NCBI GenBank assembly: GCA_949130485.1
Contig: OX422186.1
Span: 4,807,792-4,871,791 of the forward strand
Source: Agelas oroides
Lineage: Eukaryota; Porifera; Demospongiae; Agelasida; Agelasidae
Reading direction: 5' to 3'
DNA length: 64,000 bases
Part shown: piece after piece, positions 25,856 through 36,310 of the stretch
Layout: every line of letters starts with the position of its first letter
How positions within the stretch are numbered: the first letter of the stretch is position 1
The notes under the pieces: model-generated
What the model was told of the DNA's origin: nothing
Databases searched by the model: none
Seen by the model: the letters and a program-made list of their open reading frames with translations, nothing else
Translations under genes and position numbers: made by a program

Positions 25856-27388
25856 ATGACATGTTCACAGGCGCAGAGGTTCCTCATTGAAACTGACTGT
25901 CGAATGCGTCACAGAAGATGCTGGCTCCTTGGAGGACTGCTGCTGGTCTGCTCTACCCTGGTCGTAGTTTACTTCCCAGCAGCACCTACCACTATGCTAC
26001 AAGAGATTGGCTTTCAACGCATCCCCCCATACTCAAAGTGGAAGACGAAACCAAACAAGATGCTATTAGAAAGACCAGGATACGTGATAACCATGCGTTA
26101 TACTGGGCAACAGATTGCAGGAATCAGAGCTTTGCTGTCACAGCAATGCTGGATTGCTTCCTTCGGCCTACCTATGCAGATAGTTGAACCATTCTCCAAT
26201 GAGTCCTGCTTTGTACATTCACGTGAACAGTGGGAAGCAGTGGACCACGGGCAGAGCACATTGAGGTTTAACGATTATTTTAGCAAAGACTACTTTAATG
26301 TGCACTCAAACAAGAGCAGAAATCCACAGTTAGTGTCATGGGAGGAGTTTCTCCACAGTGCTCCTCGCAATGTTATTGTAGTCACCATTAATGACATACA
26401 CCACAAAGGCTGTCTTGCCTACACAGAGAACATGTGCTCACCAATGGTGAACTACAATAAAACTGTAGTGGAGACATTCACCTCAGGGTGTGGACATGGT
26501 TCTATTGTGATGAATGCGTTGGAATTTCTGAAGAAGAGAAATTTCAAAGTTGTGAGAAATGCGTGCTTAAATTGCCATGATGGAATGCTAAGTGATCGTT
26601 ACCTTTATCCAAAGCATGTAACAGATTACATTTTTGGTGAGTTTAAGCCATCAGAAGTAACAGTGCTATTCAACCAATGGAGATTTTCAATGCACATAAC
26701 ACCCAACTGTCAAGAACCATCAATGTGTATGGGCAAGCGGGCTGCAGTAATTCAGAACCGACTTCATCCAAGCCCAAAACTGTTAAGAGATGCTAAAAAC
26801 TACAAGATATCAACAATGAAGTCTGACGTGCTTGTTATCGCTGTGATGGTACGCATTGAGTGGTACCTCATTATGCATAGTAGGAGCACTACTTTGGAAG
26901 AAACCATAAGTAATTGTTTACAATCTATCATTACATTCTTCAATGATCTGAGAGAGAGAAACTCCAACATTCAGCCTTTTTTGACCCTGGACATTGGTAA
27001 GTATGGCAGTAGCACTTTGCAGTCAACTCTATCCAGATTCACAAACTCTACCCAGATATCCATTTTGTCTATGGTGAAGTCATTTGTTGCGAAACTTTAT
27101 CATAATCACTTGACATTTGATGAGTGGGAAGGTACCTTTACAGGAGTTGCCCGAGACAGAGGGTATGTCGCTGCTCTACAAAGAACGATTGCAGGAAAAG
27201 CCAGCTGTCTTATTTTGATGGGTGGAGGACATTTCCAGGAACTTGCTTTCCAAGACTATTTGGAAAATCATCCTCTTTCCTCAGAGCAATGCATTCAGCA
27301 TGTGTGTATGCCAGATAACTTTGAGCGTCTGTCTCAGAAGAATCACAAGATTTTTAACTCACAATTACAGGATAAGAACGATATATGA
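25856..27388 (+). CDS. Single-exon type II membrane protein, possibly a Golgi glycosyltransferase
   Basis: An uninterrupted 510-residue reading frame. A short basic N-terminus (RMRHRRC) precedes one hydrophobic segment at about residues 23-43 (LLGGLLLVCSTLVVVYF). A long lumenal part follows with many cysteines and sequons NES, NKS, NKT and NST. This is the classic layout of a Golgi type II enzyme. The C-terminal third has ALQRTIAGKASCLILMGGG HFQ, which resembles the Gly-rich nucleotide-sugar region near the end of fucosyltransferase-like GT-B enzymes. I could not assign a named family, so the enzyme role is inference. No introns are needed. A foldback element of the 9-bp-duplication family ends 158 bp upstream of the ATG, and the coding frame may start further in, at the Met at residue 17. 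An alternative is a lineage-specific membrane protein without catalytic function. Confidence 0.7.
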   Translation: MTCSQAQRFLIETDCRMRHRRCWLLGGLLLVCSTLVVVYFPAAPTTMLQEIGFQRIPPYSKWKTKPNKMLLERPGYVITMRYTGQQIAGIRALLSQQCWIASFGLPMQIVEPFSNESCFVHSREQWEAVDHGQSTLRFNDYFSKDYFNVHSNKSRNPQLVSWEEFLHSAPRNVIVVTINDIHHKGCLAYTENMCSPMVNYNKTVVETFTSGCGHGSIVMNALEFLKKRNFKVVRNACLNCHDGMLSDRYLYPKHVTDYIFGEFKPSEVTVLFNQWRFSMHITPNCQEPSMCMGKRAAVIQNRLHPSPKLLRDAKNYKISTMKSDVLVIAVMVRIEWYLIMHSRSTTLEETISNCLQSIITFFNDLRERNSNIQPFLTLDIGKYGSSTLQSTLSRFTNSTQISILSMVKSFVAKLYHNHLTFDEWEGTFTGVARDRGYVAALQRTIAGKASCLILMGGGHFQELAFQDYLENHPLSSEQCIQHVCMPDNFERLSQKNHKIFNSQLQDKNDI

Positions 27389-28899
27389 AATGGACATGTA
27401 CTATATTTATGTTATATATGATTGAGTCACGATGTTTAACTTATATTATTTATGCACTTTTGGTTATGGTATGTATACTTTGCACAGGAGGAGTGGGCAG
27501 GGTCACCCAAGCTGTGTGTGGGAAAACACTGCATGCAATTAGTGTTGTTTACATGTTTATATGCAATGGAAAGGGTAGTTTACTTTTTACATTTAGTTAG
27601 TCTCCAGTTCAGCAAATAGTTTAGTTACGTACTGCATACTAGAAGGGTAGTTAACTAAAACAACGCTAATTAGGTCTTTGCATGTGCACATTATGCAATA
27701 TAGTTTTTGTTCCCAGCACTGGGTTCAACCACATGCGTGAAAGGTCATATAGTTCTCCCATGTGATTGTAAACTCAGTACAAAGTTATCACAACTATGCC
27801 ATAAGTCATTATACTTGTGCAGTCATAAGCGTATTGCTGCATGCAGTATATCACTTTAAAAACTGAATGGTTGATTTAACCTAAGATAGGTCACCCGAGT
27901 TGTGGGACCTTGGTCCTTACCACCTCCCACCTTAGCACAGTGTAGAGTTACAGCTTTTGTGTACTCAAAGTTCCAATATAAGGCATGAATTCATGCAACA
28001 ATACATCAATGCTGTCCAGAGGTGACCCATATAGTACACGAATATTTCCAGAGTTCACCCACTAATACAATCATGAATATAGCTCGAGTTCCACCCCTTT
28101 TTGGCACAAACATTTCAGTTGCAACCAAATTCATGTTTTGCTGGAATCCTTGACTGGACAAGGGAAAGGAGGTGGGTTACCACCTGGATGAACCTAGACT
28201 GCAACTGAGATGACTTTTTGGGGGTTAATCAACCTCCATTTTTTTTTACAGTACATAGGGAGAATTTATAGGTGAATAGCTATCAGCCTTCCCAGTAAAA
28301 AAAGATGTAACATTCTCTTTTTGTACATGTATTAGCATTATCAACAAAGTATAGTTATACAAGCAATCAAGGATGTGAATACTAAAATGCATAAGGAATG
28401 CCTAATAATATAAACACCCAGATGGAACTGGGAAAAACCTAAAACTGAACTTTCAATAATAGAATCTGTAGTAAGTTACACTTCTTTTTCATTTTTCACA
28501 TTACTTTTAAGCACTCAATGTTACATAAATCTGTATCAATTAAAATGATCCAACAGGAGATGGTTTTCTGCAAGGGCAGTTCCAAAGTGTCAAGACTTCT
28601 GTCCAAACTACAGATACCAGAAAAGAGAGGAGCAGGATAATAATTAGGACATATAATGCCTTCTTCCTCTTTGTGATAGGCAAGTCAGTACACATAGTGC
28701 TCATCTGTTAATAACTAAATACTAATGATTGGGATGAGCCTGAGCAAGTCCCATGCCAATGGGACTGCATTGCTTGGACGGACCAACTTTAAATGGATAC
28801 AATCAAACATTTCTTGAAGATTAAAATTTAGGTCCACAACTCCATATGCAGTTCAGTTTAGTTGACAGCAAGAATAGCGTCAGTGTGAAAGACCCTGGG

Positions 28900-29310
28900 A
28901 GCGAAGAAAACGCAAGTTAACTCATTGCACGTGGGAGGCCACTTAACAATAATTGCCACTTAGCCCACGCGGAAGGCCACCCCATCAAGTATAACTCACC
29001 ATTTACCGTGAAGCAAAAAAGCTTGGGGGTAGGCCCCTTGACATCATCCCTCTGGAAAGGCAGGAAGAGGTGGTACTAGTTCGGGGTGATCACGAGTTTA
29101 GCCGAGGCAATCACTTTTACTCGAACACAGTGAGCAAACAGCCTCCAGTTTTCCCTTGAGGTATGAGTTCTCCTTCAAATAACTTGAAAACCGGCTTATA
29201 AGTCGGAGCTGTAAGTATCCAGTTGTAGAATCAGAAAATGGCCTCAAACAAGCAGAAATAGCTTACTTGCAGTGTAAGCCACTACTACGTGTGCAATGAG
29301 TTAAAGCATG
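28900..29310. repeat. Interspersed repeat family D, copy 2
   Basis: Contains aggaagaggtggtact, acagcctccagttttccctt and ccttcaaataacttg in the same order as copy 1. Confidence 0.55.
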
Positions 29311-29720
29311 CATGCAGCTTATACTTCCCATTTTTGTAAGCTACCTGAACTATACAATGATAGATAAGGCTTATCACAGACATTGGGCAGAAATTATGCA
29401 TCAAGTAACATCATGTGGTCCAAGTTGGATGATGGCAATTGGTGGCTAATAAAGGGAGCAAATAAAGGCTATGCATATTCAAATCCAGTACCTAACACCC
29501 TGCTCCCCTTTGTGACAAAGTTTCAACACTACTAGGACAGATTGTGTTCCTGGGTGGAAATTAGATTCATGTGAGATTGTATGTACATGTACATCCAATG
29601 GCACACTTGTGTTAACCTTAATTGGTAATTGCCTACATGTGAATCTGTGCACATATACAAACACAACATAGCTGACATCTCATCCTAAACAGTATCTCAG
29701 CCTATGCAGCAAGACCAGAT

Positions 29721-29801
29721 ATAACCCGTTACCCAGGCAACATCTAAGAATGTTGCCCATATCTCTCTTGTACAGTGATGTTGCCTAGGTAACAGGTTAT
29801 A
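29721..29801. repeat. Hairpin, 24-bp arms
   Basis: ataacccgttacccaggcaa and gttgcctaggtaacaggttat pair around a 33-bp loop. Confidence 0.75.
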
Positions 29802-29866
29802 TAACTATTACTTAGTCTCATGGTGAGGTGCTTAGCAATATAAAATTACCATGTGCATGCACCAGA

Positions 29867-30207
29867 GGTAGTAATTAGTGATGCGTGTGGGATATGAAAC
29901 TCGCTCAGTGGATACGATACTGCCAGGTGAGCTCTAGATTGCCTGCTATGGCATTTGATGATGGGCAGAGGAGTCTGAGGGGATTCCCAAGGAACCGCTC
30001 AAATGCTTCACTTATAACAAAGGATTATAGTGGGCGGTCAATAACTCACCTGACAGTGTCCACTGAGCGAGTTTCATTCCGAACAAGCAAGGGTGCTGTT
30101 GTGTAAATCGATTTCACATTTCACTATGGGCCTCTATGGTAGCCCGTATGATTACATCATCACGTAGCACTAATTGCTATCCCGCGCGCATCACTAATTA
30201 CTAGCTT
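29867..30207. mobile_element. MITE with nested inverted repeats
   Basis: Outer ends gtagtaattagtgatgcg and cgcatcactaattacta; inner arms gaaactcgctcagtgga and tccactgagcgagtttc. About 340 bp, noncoding. Confidence 0.75.
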
Positions 30208-30503
30208 CTATATAATCTCCTCTGGTATGCACCATTCTTTGAACTGTGAGGACCAAGGGAGTTTTGTACAAACTACCACATATGACTTCTGTTTCTGCTG
30301 TCTACAGTACAAGGATAGCACACTGTTGCATGTGGTTTCGAGTGTGGGCTGCTTTAGCCATGCATTTGGCATCTTTTGAGATTCTTGTATCACAGTTCAC
30401 ATGGTTAGCGGTTTAGAGTATGGGCTGCTTTAACCACGCACTTGGCATCTTGAGGCTCTTTCATGTTTTACCCGGGGGAAAAAAGTGCAGTGTGTAACAC
30501 TAT

Positions 30504-30903
30504 AAGCATCGTTCCCAGGCCTTCCCACCATCTAGATTTTGATTGCTTACAGTATGCAACAACAGAGCTGGTATCATTATCACATGAGTGATGTCCCTAG
30601 GTGGACAGGGGGAGGGACCATCAAATGCAAGAGTGTGTTTTGCACAAGTGTTCTTTCTTCTGTACAATGAGCGGCAACGTTTTCACTTCGCAAACATTTG
30701 GAATTCCAACACATGATTGATGCTGCAAGAAAAGGCCACAAACAAATGAGCTATTTCGTTCAAGGACCTTTCCCCACCCTCTGTCTACCTAGGTAGAGAT
30801 TGACGCCACTCACATGATAAATGGTATCAGGACTTCCCTCTTCATTTTTGCATACTACAAGCGATCAAAAACTGAACCATGGGAAGGCCTGGGAGTGAGG
30901 ATA
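30504..30903. mobile_element. Older foldback element of the same family, degraded TSD
   Basis: 400 bp; arms ccaggccttcccac and gtgggaaggcctgg plus a gcatac/gtatgc segment. The flanks taacactat (30495-30503) and tgatactat (30904-30912) match at 7 of 9. Confidence 0.68.
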
Positions 30904-31141
30904 TGATACTATCAGGATCTGCCATTGGGCACTTTGTATCCTCAGTTGGAGGCATTGGAGGCATGATAAAGCTGGATATGAGTAGCCTCATTTCCAACAT
31001 TTCGTTACTTGCAGCATGGAAAAACGGGAAGGGTCTTGGAATAATTCATCACATGAATGATGTAGAATGGGTTTAGAGGACTCAATAAATGTGGATAACA
31101 GTTAGTTGATATTTCTACAACAGTATTTTCTTATTCCTGTG

Positions 31142-31437
31142 CCGTGCAATATCACACGATATTGCACGGGTGTTATTGCACGGGCTGGGGCTATGCGGTA
31201 TCCTAGCAACGACAGTGCACTTTAATTAGAACCCGTGTGTTCAAACGGCAAGTTACTTAGTCTTTTGTGTGAGAAGAGACACAACGCTGTTGTGGTAATA
31301 GATAATAAATATTTTATTACACTCGTTAGCTTGCATACTGCGGTTATTGCACTCTTGGCCTGCATTCTCACTCGCCTTCGGCTCGTGAAAATACCACGCC
31401 CACTCGTGTGTGATATTGCAAGCTAACTTGTGTAATA
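31142..31437. repeat. Palindromes ccgtgcaatatcac and long inverted pair
   Basis: A 28-bp near-perfect palindrome lies at 31142-31169. A pair attacactcgttagcttgca / tgcaagctaacttgtgtaat lies at 31315-31437. Confidence 0.65.
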
Positions 31438-31635
31438 AGGTATATTTACGCAATTGACAATTAACATGTACATAGCTGTGTTCTAGCAAATGGCTGGGCT
31501 GGTACTGACAGTTTTTTTTCAAACGTAAGTGTAAACAAAGAAAAACAAAGATAAACTTTCAGTGGCTTCTCAGTTGGCTTCTGCATAAATGAAGAGAAGG
31601 TTATCTGTTACCAACTTGAGCTTGGAAAATAACTT

Positions 31636-31674
31636 GCCGACATTTCGATTGAATGCTCCAGTCGTCATCAGGGC
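31636..31674 (-). ncRNA. Hammerhead ribozyme-like motif, left copy
   Basis: Same architecture on the minus strand: GCC/GGC, CTGATGA, stem II GACTG/CAATC with one mismatch, GAAA, and T-GTC before GGC. It carries the same extra base after CTGATGA. Two changes in stems II and III suggest a decayed copy. Confidence 0.5.
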
Positions 31675-31705
31675 GAAAGTGAAGAAGTGTGAACAAACGT
31701 TGCTA

Positions 31706-31819
31706 TTATATCTGGATGTGCAGGGCCTCCTTCACCAACAGTTCCTCTCCTCTGCCATGGTCCAGCACTGTGGTCTCCTCCCACTGGATCGGGTGGTGAT
31801 TTTCCCACACATCCTCCGC
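31706..31819 (-). pseudogene. Penelope-like element endonuclease C-terminus (left copy, inverted)
   Basis: Minus-strand frame AEDVWENHHPIQWEETTVLD, then RGEELLVKEALHIQI and a stop at 31706. It is nearly identical to the right copy but stops where the pseudo-LTR-like arm begins, so the terminal GCW block is missing. Confidence 0.62.
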
Positions 31820-31877
31820 TACAGCTGATTTCTCCATCATCCCCCTTTCGCAGGCATCTCAGTGTTCCTTCAGTCTC

Positions 31878-32096
31878 GCGGAGCATGTGTGGGAGTATTA
31901 CCACCCGATCCACTGGGAGGAGACCACAGTGCTGGACCATGGCAGAGGAAAGGAACTGTTGGTGAAGGAGGCCCTGCACATCCAGATGACACGCTCGGAG
32001 GAGTGCTTCAACCGAGATGGAGGACTGGAAGTCCCTGGTTGCTGGACGACTGTGATGAGGAGGCAGGGAGGGAGGAGCAATCCTCACGACCTTTGA
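31878..32096 (+). pseudogene. Penelope-like element endonuclease C-terminus (right copy)
   Basis: The frame AEHVWEYYHPIHWEETTVLD, KEALHIQMTRSEECFNRDGG, LEVPGCWTTVMRRQ ends at 32094-32096. It corresponds to the last part of the GIY-YIG endonuclease of Penelope-like elements, with His and Glu positions of that fold (EH, KEA). It is truncated at its 5' side by fusion with the left, inverted copy. Confidence 0.65.
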
Positions 32097-32167
32097 CCTC
32101 CAGTGACGCATATCCTCAGTAGTGCATGGCTATAAATAGCAACGTTTGTTCACACTTCTTCACTATC

Positions 32168-32206
32168 GCCCTGATGACGACTGGAGCATTCAGTCGAAAC
32201 GTCGGC
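32168..32206 (+). ncRNA. Hammerhead ribozyme-like motif, right copy
   Basis: Stem I is GCC (32168-70) with GGC (32204-06). The core CTGATGA lies at 32171-77. Stem II is GACTG (32179-83) with CAGTC (32191-95), loop gagcatt. GAAA follows at 32196-99, a 2-bp stem III is A-C with G-T, and the cleavage triplet GTC is at 32201-03. The near absence of a stem III loop matches the minimal, dimer-acting hammerheads known from Penelope-like elements. One extra C (32178) sits between core and stem II, so activity is uncertain. Confidence 0.6.
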
Positions 32207-32344
32207 AAGTTATTTCCCGAGCTCAAGTTAATAACAGATAACCTTCTCTTCACTTAAGCAGCTAGCCTGGAAAAGGGCTGTCTTGGCATTTTTATTTATT
32301 TTTTTCTTATCAAGCCTAACCACACCCCAAGTGGAAAGAAAACG

Positions 32345-32410
32345 GTGACATGAATGCAGGTGACATGAATGCAGGTGGCTTGAATGCAGGTGGCTTGAAT
32401 GCAGGTGGAC
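32345..32410. repeat. Tandem 16-bp repeat, 4 copies
   Basis: Unit gtgacatgaatgcag changing to gtggcttgaatgcag. Confidence 0.88.
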
Positions 32411-33294
32411 AAATCAGCTTGTCTTTCCATAAATAAGTCACTAAGCTAACCCACTAGCTACACATGGTGTAGAAGTCTGGCTAGATTAGGGCAAAAGTGA
32501 ATCGGGAGTTAGGTGCACAATCCAGCTTCTAACAATACCATTGCATGTCGAGTGAAGTGAAGCTTACTTGCTAACATGATGTGTAAGACCTACAACTGGT
32601 GCTAATTGGTGCTAATTGAAGCCATGTAGAGGCGAGATGATACAAAGACAGCCTAGCTGGGCAGAAGATGGCATGGTACTATTGTGTATCTGTATCTGAG
32701 TTGTGTAAGTGCTAAGAACACTGTGCAAAGCCTATTGAGAGACGTCAGTTGGTGTTGTAAAGAAGCAACACTGTTGCCATCAAAAGGCTGGCAGCAAGCC
32801 AGTAGCTAAGTGTGCACTTCACTGAAGTGCCCAAGTGACTTGTAGCTCAGTGAGGCTGCACTGTATCGGTAGTCTGCTACCAGAAACTTGTAGCTAATAG
32901 ATCTAGCTTGTTTGCAATGTACAGACCTTAGCCTTTTTACAAGGCTCCAGAGCTGCAAGTTGGGATGAGATTTGTGTGGTCACTGAAGTGCCAACATTTT
33001 TGATCATAACTCAGGTTAGCAGTGGTTTGAAAAAAATATAATTTTCTCATCTTTAGCAAATGTAAGTACCTTCATGCTAAGATAGCTAGTTTGGCCACTG
33101 TAAAATCCTATGTCACCATAGGTTGCATTTTGTGGTGGCAAATGTTTGGCCCATGGATTACCGTTGGACTGGTTTTAATTGTGATGGTCTAATAATTGCG
33201 AATTGTGAGTTTTAGTTTAGTTTGCAAAAATTGGAACGCAAAAATTAACGACGTAAATCAATGAGTATACGGGTATACCGGCACGCGAGCACGT

Positions 33295-33871
33295 AGCCTC
33301 GTCCCCAGGCCCCTCCCCCCCCCGAGGAGAGGCCTGGTACACACTGTTTGCGCATGCGCGAAATATTCCGTTATATTTTCCGTAAAAAGCTTCGTGCACT
33401 TCCTTGTCCGTATGCGGAAGATTATACTAACCAAGAATACAGAGCTTTCTTTGAAATAGACTCCAGCGATGATAGAACCCTGCTGGGATACTACTTTTCA
33501 GACGTGGCAGTATCATTTTTCCAAACGTACAATCCAACAGAAAGGTAACAAATCGATTTACCAAAAAGGGCCGTTCAGAAATACTTATCTCCCTTCGTAC
33601 ATGGCTTGTAGCGGCTCTGCCTTGAACACGATCGGCCTTTACAACAGAAACGGCGCACGATACAGCCTTAGCAAGCAGCGAATTGCCTGGAGCTACACTC
33701 ACTCTCTCCTTTATTTGCGTGAAACGAACATGCACGGCTCATATATGTAATTAATGTACGGTAAGTATACGCTATTTTACGAATCCCCTAAAAACTGGGG
33801 ATATTACGCGCATGCGCAAACGGTGTGTACCAGGCCTCTCCTCGGGGGGGAGGGGCCTGGGGACGAGGCTA
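33295..33871. mobile_element. Foldback element, TAGCCTCG family, 9-bp TSD
   Basis: 577 bp; inverted arms of about 65 bp containing ctgtttgcgcatgcgcg. Perfect duplication gcgagcacg at 33286-33294 and 33872-33880. The interior has an open frame without recognised homology (33348-33548, including YTNQEYRAFFEIDSSDDRT). Confidence 0.9.
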
Positions 33872-33952
33872 GCGAGCACGTGGCTAGCATTTATGTTGTG
33901 AACAGCGTGCCATACGAACGTTAACCTGCTGTCACGAGTCTTTGTCGATACC

Positions 33953-34126
33953 TTAAGCCAGTGAACAAGCTTTCGGTATGTGGCCAATAACAACAACTGC
34001 CCTTGAATCGTTGGCATCGTCTTCTTCGATATCTACAGGTAGTTTTTCTCCTACCACAGGGGTCCATACTCGTTTGTAAATATGATGGCCACGAACAACA
34101 CTCTCTAGGCAGTACATCTCGGGCAT
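33953..34126 (-). pseudogene. HIRAN-like domain fragment (57 codons)
   Basis: Reading minus from ATG at 34126: ESVVRGHHIYKRVWTPVVGE, then KLPVDIEEDDANDSRAVVV and IGHIPKA, stop at 33953. The order G-H-H-x-Y, P-V-x-G-E-x-L, E-x-D-x-N-D-x-x-A-V-V, G-H-I-P matches the HIRAN fold found in HLTF/RAD5 helicases and in many stand-alone or transposon-linked genes of aquatic invertebrates. The frame is too short to be a complete protein. It may be one exon (a donor-like AAG/GTATCG lies at the stop) or a relic. It sits just right of the foldback element 33295-33871. Confidence 0.45.
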
Positions 34127-35109
34127 GATGACTCGACTTGCTATCTTCTCTAGCTCTCTGTGCTGTCACATGTTGTGTACTGAATTATTCTATTAGTAGC
34201 CCACCCCAATTGGCACCAAACACAATAATTAAATACGCAACTGGCTTGAAAAGTGCAGAACGCAAACATTACCTCTCAGGCTTAGTGCTTTACGTCAATG
34301 ATAACTGTATCCAGCTCTGGTGTCAAACTTCAGTAAGTCCTCTCAGGCTTGGAAAGAAAGACTAAAACATACACATGCACTTTGTGGCTTTTCATTCATT
34401 ACTATATTTCTCTTTTTCTTTTCACTTGGGGTGTAATTTGGCTTGTGAGCAGGAAGAGCCTGGGAGTGAGGCTACCTCATGGGTGTAATCGAGTTCAATG
34501 CTGGTTTGATCAATTCTATTTATGAAAGTTTAGTCTCCATTTCATAACATGTACAAATGTACATGTACGTGGGTATTTCTATTAGAGATTCATGATCTAG
34601 GTTTAGTCCTTTTATATAGGTATTCAGGACCAATACATGTATGTCATTAAGTTAGGTATACATGTACATCTCTCCAGTGACAGCAAACACGTGAATGGTG
34701 AGGCGAAGTTAACAGAATGGAGGAGACTGTGTCAAACTCTATCTATAGCTATACACTACAATGTAGGATTATTTGTCACCCGACCCGCATGGTAGTATTG
34801 GTGACGACAATTGACAGGCACATCAGCACTGGAGGAGCCCAGCCCCTAGTTGCTGGGGCACATGCCCTAGTGTTCCCTACCTTAGCCACACCACTGATTA
34901 AATTTAGCCATATGCACATGTTTACTGGCTCAAAATAGAAATAGAGGAGTGCTTAACCTGTGCTCCCAAGTTTGAGGACGTGACGGTGGCATTCTCATAG
35001 CTCAATGTTTTTTGGCCCTCGTTAAAACCCGGATCGGACCGGAAGTGTACCGGAAGTGTACCAGAAGTAGTTACTTGGTCCCGCCGACACGTGTATATGC
35101 GGAGATACC

Positions 35110-35397
35110 GTGCTGCAGTCGTATACCGTACTGGTGGTTCTGATCATCTTCCCTCTTTTCGCTGATGCGCGCCTGCATGAGCGCATGATGGCCGCGATTG
35201 TGATCTCTGACTCAGACTCCGAGTTCGAGCGAGACGTCCAAGAAGCGACTAGGTGGTTGCTGATGACAGTGGCACCGTCACCCGTCAGGGAAGTCGTTTC
35301 CGACAGTGAAGACGACGAAGAAAAGGGCAGTCAAGAGATTGCTCTCGTTTCCGAACCATCCTGTGGAAGTTGGAGAGCCACGAGACTAAGCTTGTAA
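35110..35397 (+). CDS. ORF carried inside a foldback element, function unknown
   Basis: 95 codons. The N-terminus looks like a signal peptide or membrane segment (VLVVLIIFPLFADA), followed by acidic serine-rich stretches: AIVISDSDSEFE, then VVSDSEDDEEKGSQE. The first resembles a SUMO-interaction or CK2-target motif. No homologue is recognised. It may be a captured host exon or chance in GC-rich element DNA. Confidence 0.3.
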   Translation: MLQSYTVLVVLIIFPLFADARLHERMMAAIVISDSDSEFERDVQEATRWLLMTVAPSPVREVVSDSEDDEEKGSQEIALVSEPSCGSWRATRLSL

Positions 35398-35443
35398 TTT
35401 CTTAGAAGCAGTACTGCGGCCTTGACTCAGGACGTAGATATGC

Positions 35444-35543
35444 TAGCTTTGTTTCCAGGCAGCTTCCCGTCGCTTGCAGTACGAGCGGGACCGTACTGCA
35501 AGCAATGGGAAGCTGGGTGAGGGCGGGCCTTGGAACAAGGCTA
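35444..35543. mobile_element. Short foldback element nested in a larger one
   Basis: 100 bp; termini tagctttgtttccaggcagc and the degraded complement ending aacaaggcta, with a hairpin at cgcttgcagtac. The flanks tagatatgc and tatatgtgc match at 7 of 9. It is inserted inside the element 35014-35705. Confidence 0.65.
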
Positions 35544-35990
35544 TATATGTGCAGCTTCCGACACTAGTTTCGCGCTCCTCGCGGAAGCATGGCATTATTT
35601 TTGTGTCAGCTCCATGATGCGTCAGCGTTGTCATACGCTGATAGTTAACTACTTCCGGTGTACTTCCGGGTCCGGTCCGGTCCGGTCCGGGTTTTAACGA
35701 GGGCCAATGTTTTTTCCCCCGTTCTGTAGAGCTTCATTTGACATCTGATGATTATAATTTTAGATAAAAGCTTTTATGATGGTTGGCCTCACAAAAGCGT
35801 TCATGTTTGAGGTTAATTATAGTCCAATTAAGTGATTGGTTTAATTGGCAAGTTGTAAAGTCCTATACATGCAAGCGGGTGAAATGTAAACAAGTAAAAA
35901 ATCATGACACAAACAAATTTAGAACAAATGTCCAAGAGAACAGAGATGCAGATTGGACAAAGTTGTGGACCTCGGTTAGCATAACATTCA

Positions 35991-35993
<3 letters not shown>

Positions 35994-36040
<47 letters not shown>
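35994..36040. repeat. (TA)n microsatellite
   Basis: About 23 ta units beside the MITE at 36048. Confidence 0.93.
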
Positions 36041-36046
<6 letters not shown>

Positions 36047-36047
36047 T

Positions 36048-36310
36048 GTGGCAGTCTCGGGTAGAAATCGAACATTATTCCGTTGTGCAATTTGACCGCA
36101 TTACTGCGTTTGAAGCGTTGTAGAGCAAAACTTCCGTTAAGGGCCGGGCTCATATGCGCAGCAAAGATGCAATGAATACCTGATAAGTCTACGTATGTAG
36201 TGTGTATGAGCCTGCCCTTAACGGACGTTCTGCGCTACAGCGCTTTGAACACTGTAACGTGGTCAAAATATGCAACGGAATCATGTTCGATTTCTACCCG
36301 GGACTGCCAC
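36048..36310. mobile_element. Foldback MITE at the 3' end of YTHDF
   Basis: About 263 bp; arms gtggcagtctcgggtagaaa and its complement, fold along almost the whole length. Directly left lies a (TA)n tract (35994-36040). Its right arm provides the last codons and the stop of the YTHDF frame as read through. Confidence 0.8.

Larger units (their letters stand above)
27390..29865. other. Gene-free stretch after the type II membrane protein gene
   Basis: AT-rich DNA with the likely 3' UTR of the upstream gene, family D copy 2 and a hairpin at 29721. No exon with support. Confidence 0.5.
31588..32258. mobile_element. Head-to-head pair of Penelope-like element 3' ends (foldback)
   Basis: Outer inverted arms of about 120 bp (31590-31712 and 32130-32252) surround two facing copies of the same coding end. 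Each copy codes for the GIY-YIG-type endonuclease tail: HPIHWEETTVLDHGRG then KEALHIQ. The arms carry hammerhead-like ribozyme motifs, which Penelope-like elements are known to have in their pseudo-LTRs. The left copy lost about 35 C-terminal codons compared with the right. Both are 5'-truncated and inactive. Confidence 0.7.
35014..35705. mobile_element. Foldback element GGCCCTCG...CGAGGGCC with 10-bp TSD
   Basis: 692 bp; terminal arms start ggccctcgttaaaaccc, with ccggtccggtccgg-type tandem motifs inside the right arm. The flanking aatgtttttt occurs at 35004-35013 and 35706-35715. It carries an ORF at 35110-35397 and a nested 100-bp element. Its ends differ from the TAGYCTCG family. Confidence 0.8.

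Noticed and set aside
31668..32111. 147-codon minus-strand open frame
   Set aside because: Antisense of the right Penelope copy fused to the sense of the left copy; an artefact of the inverted structure.
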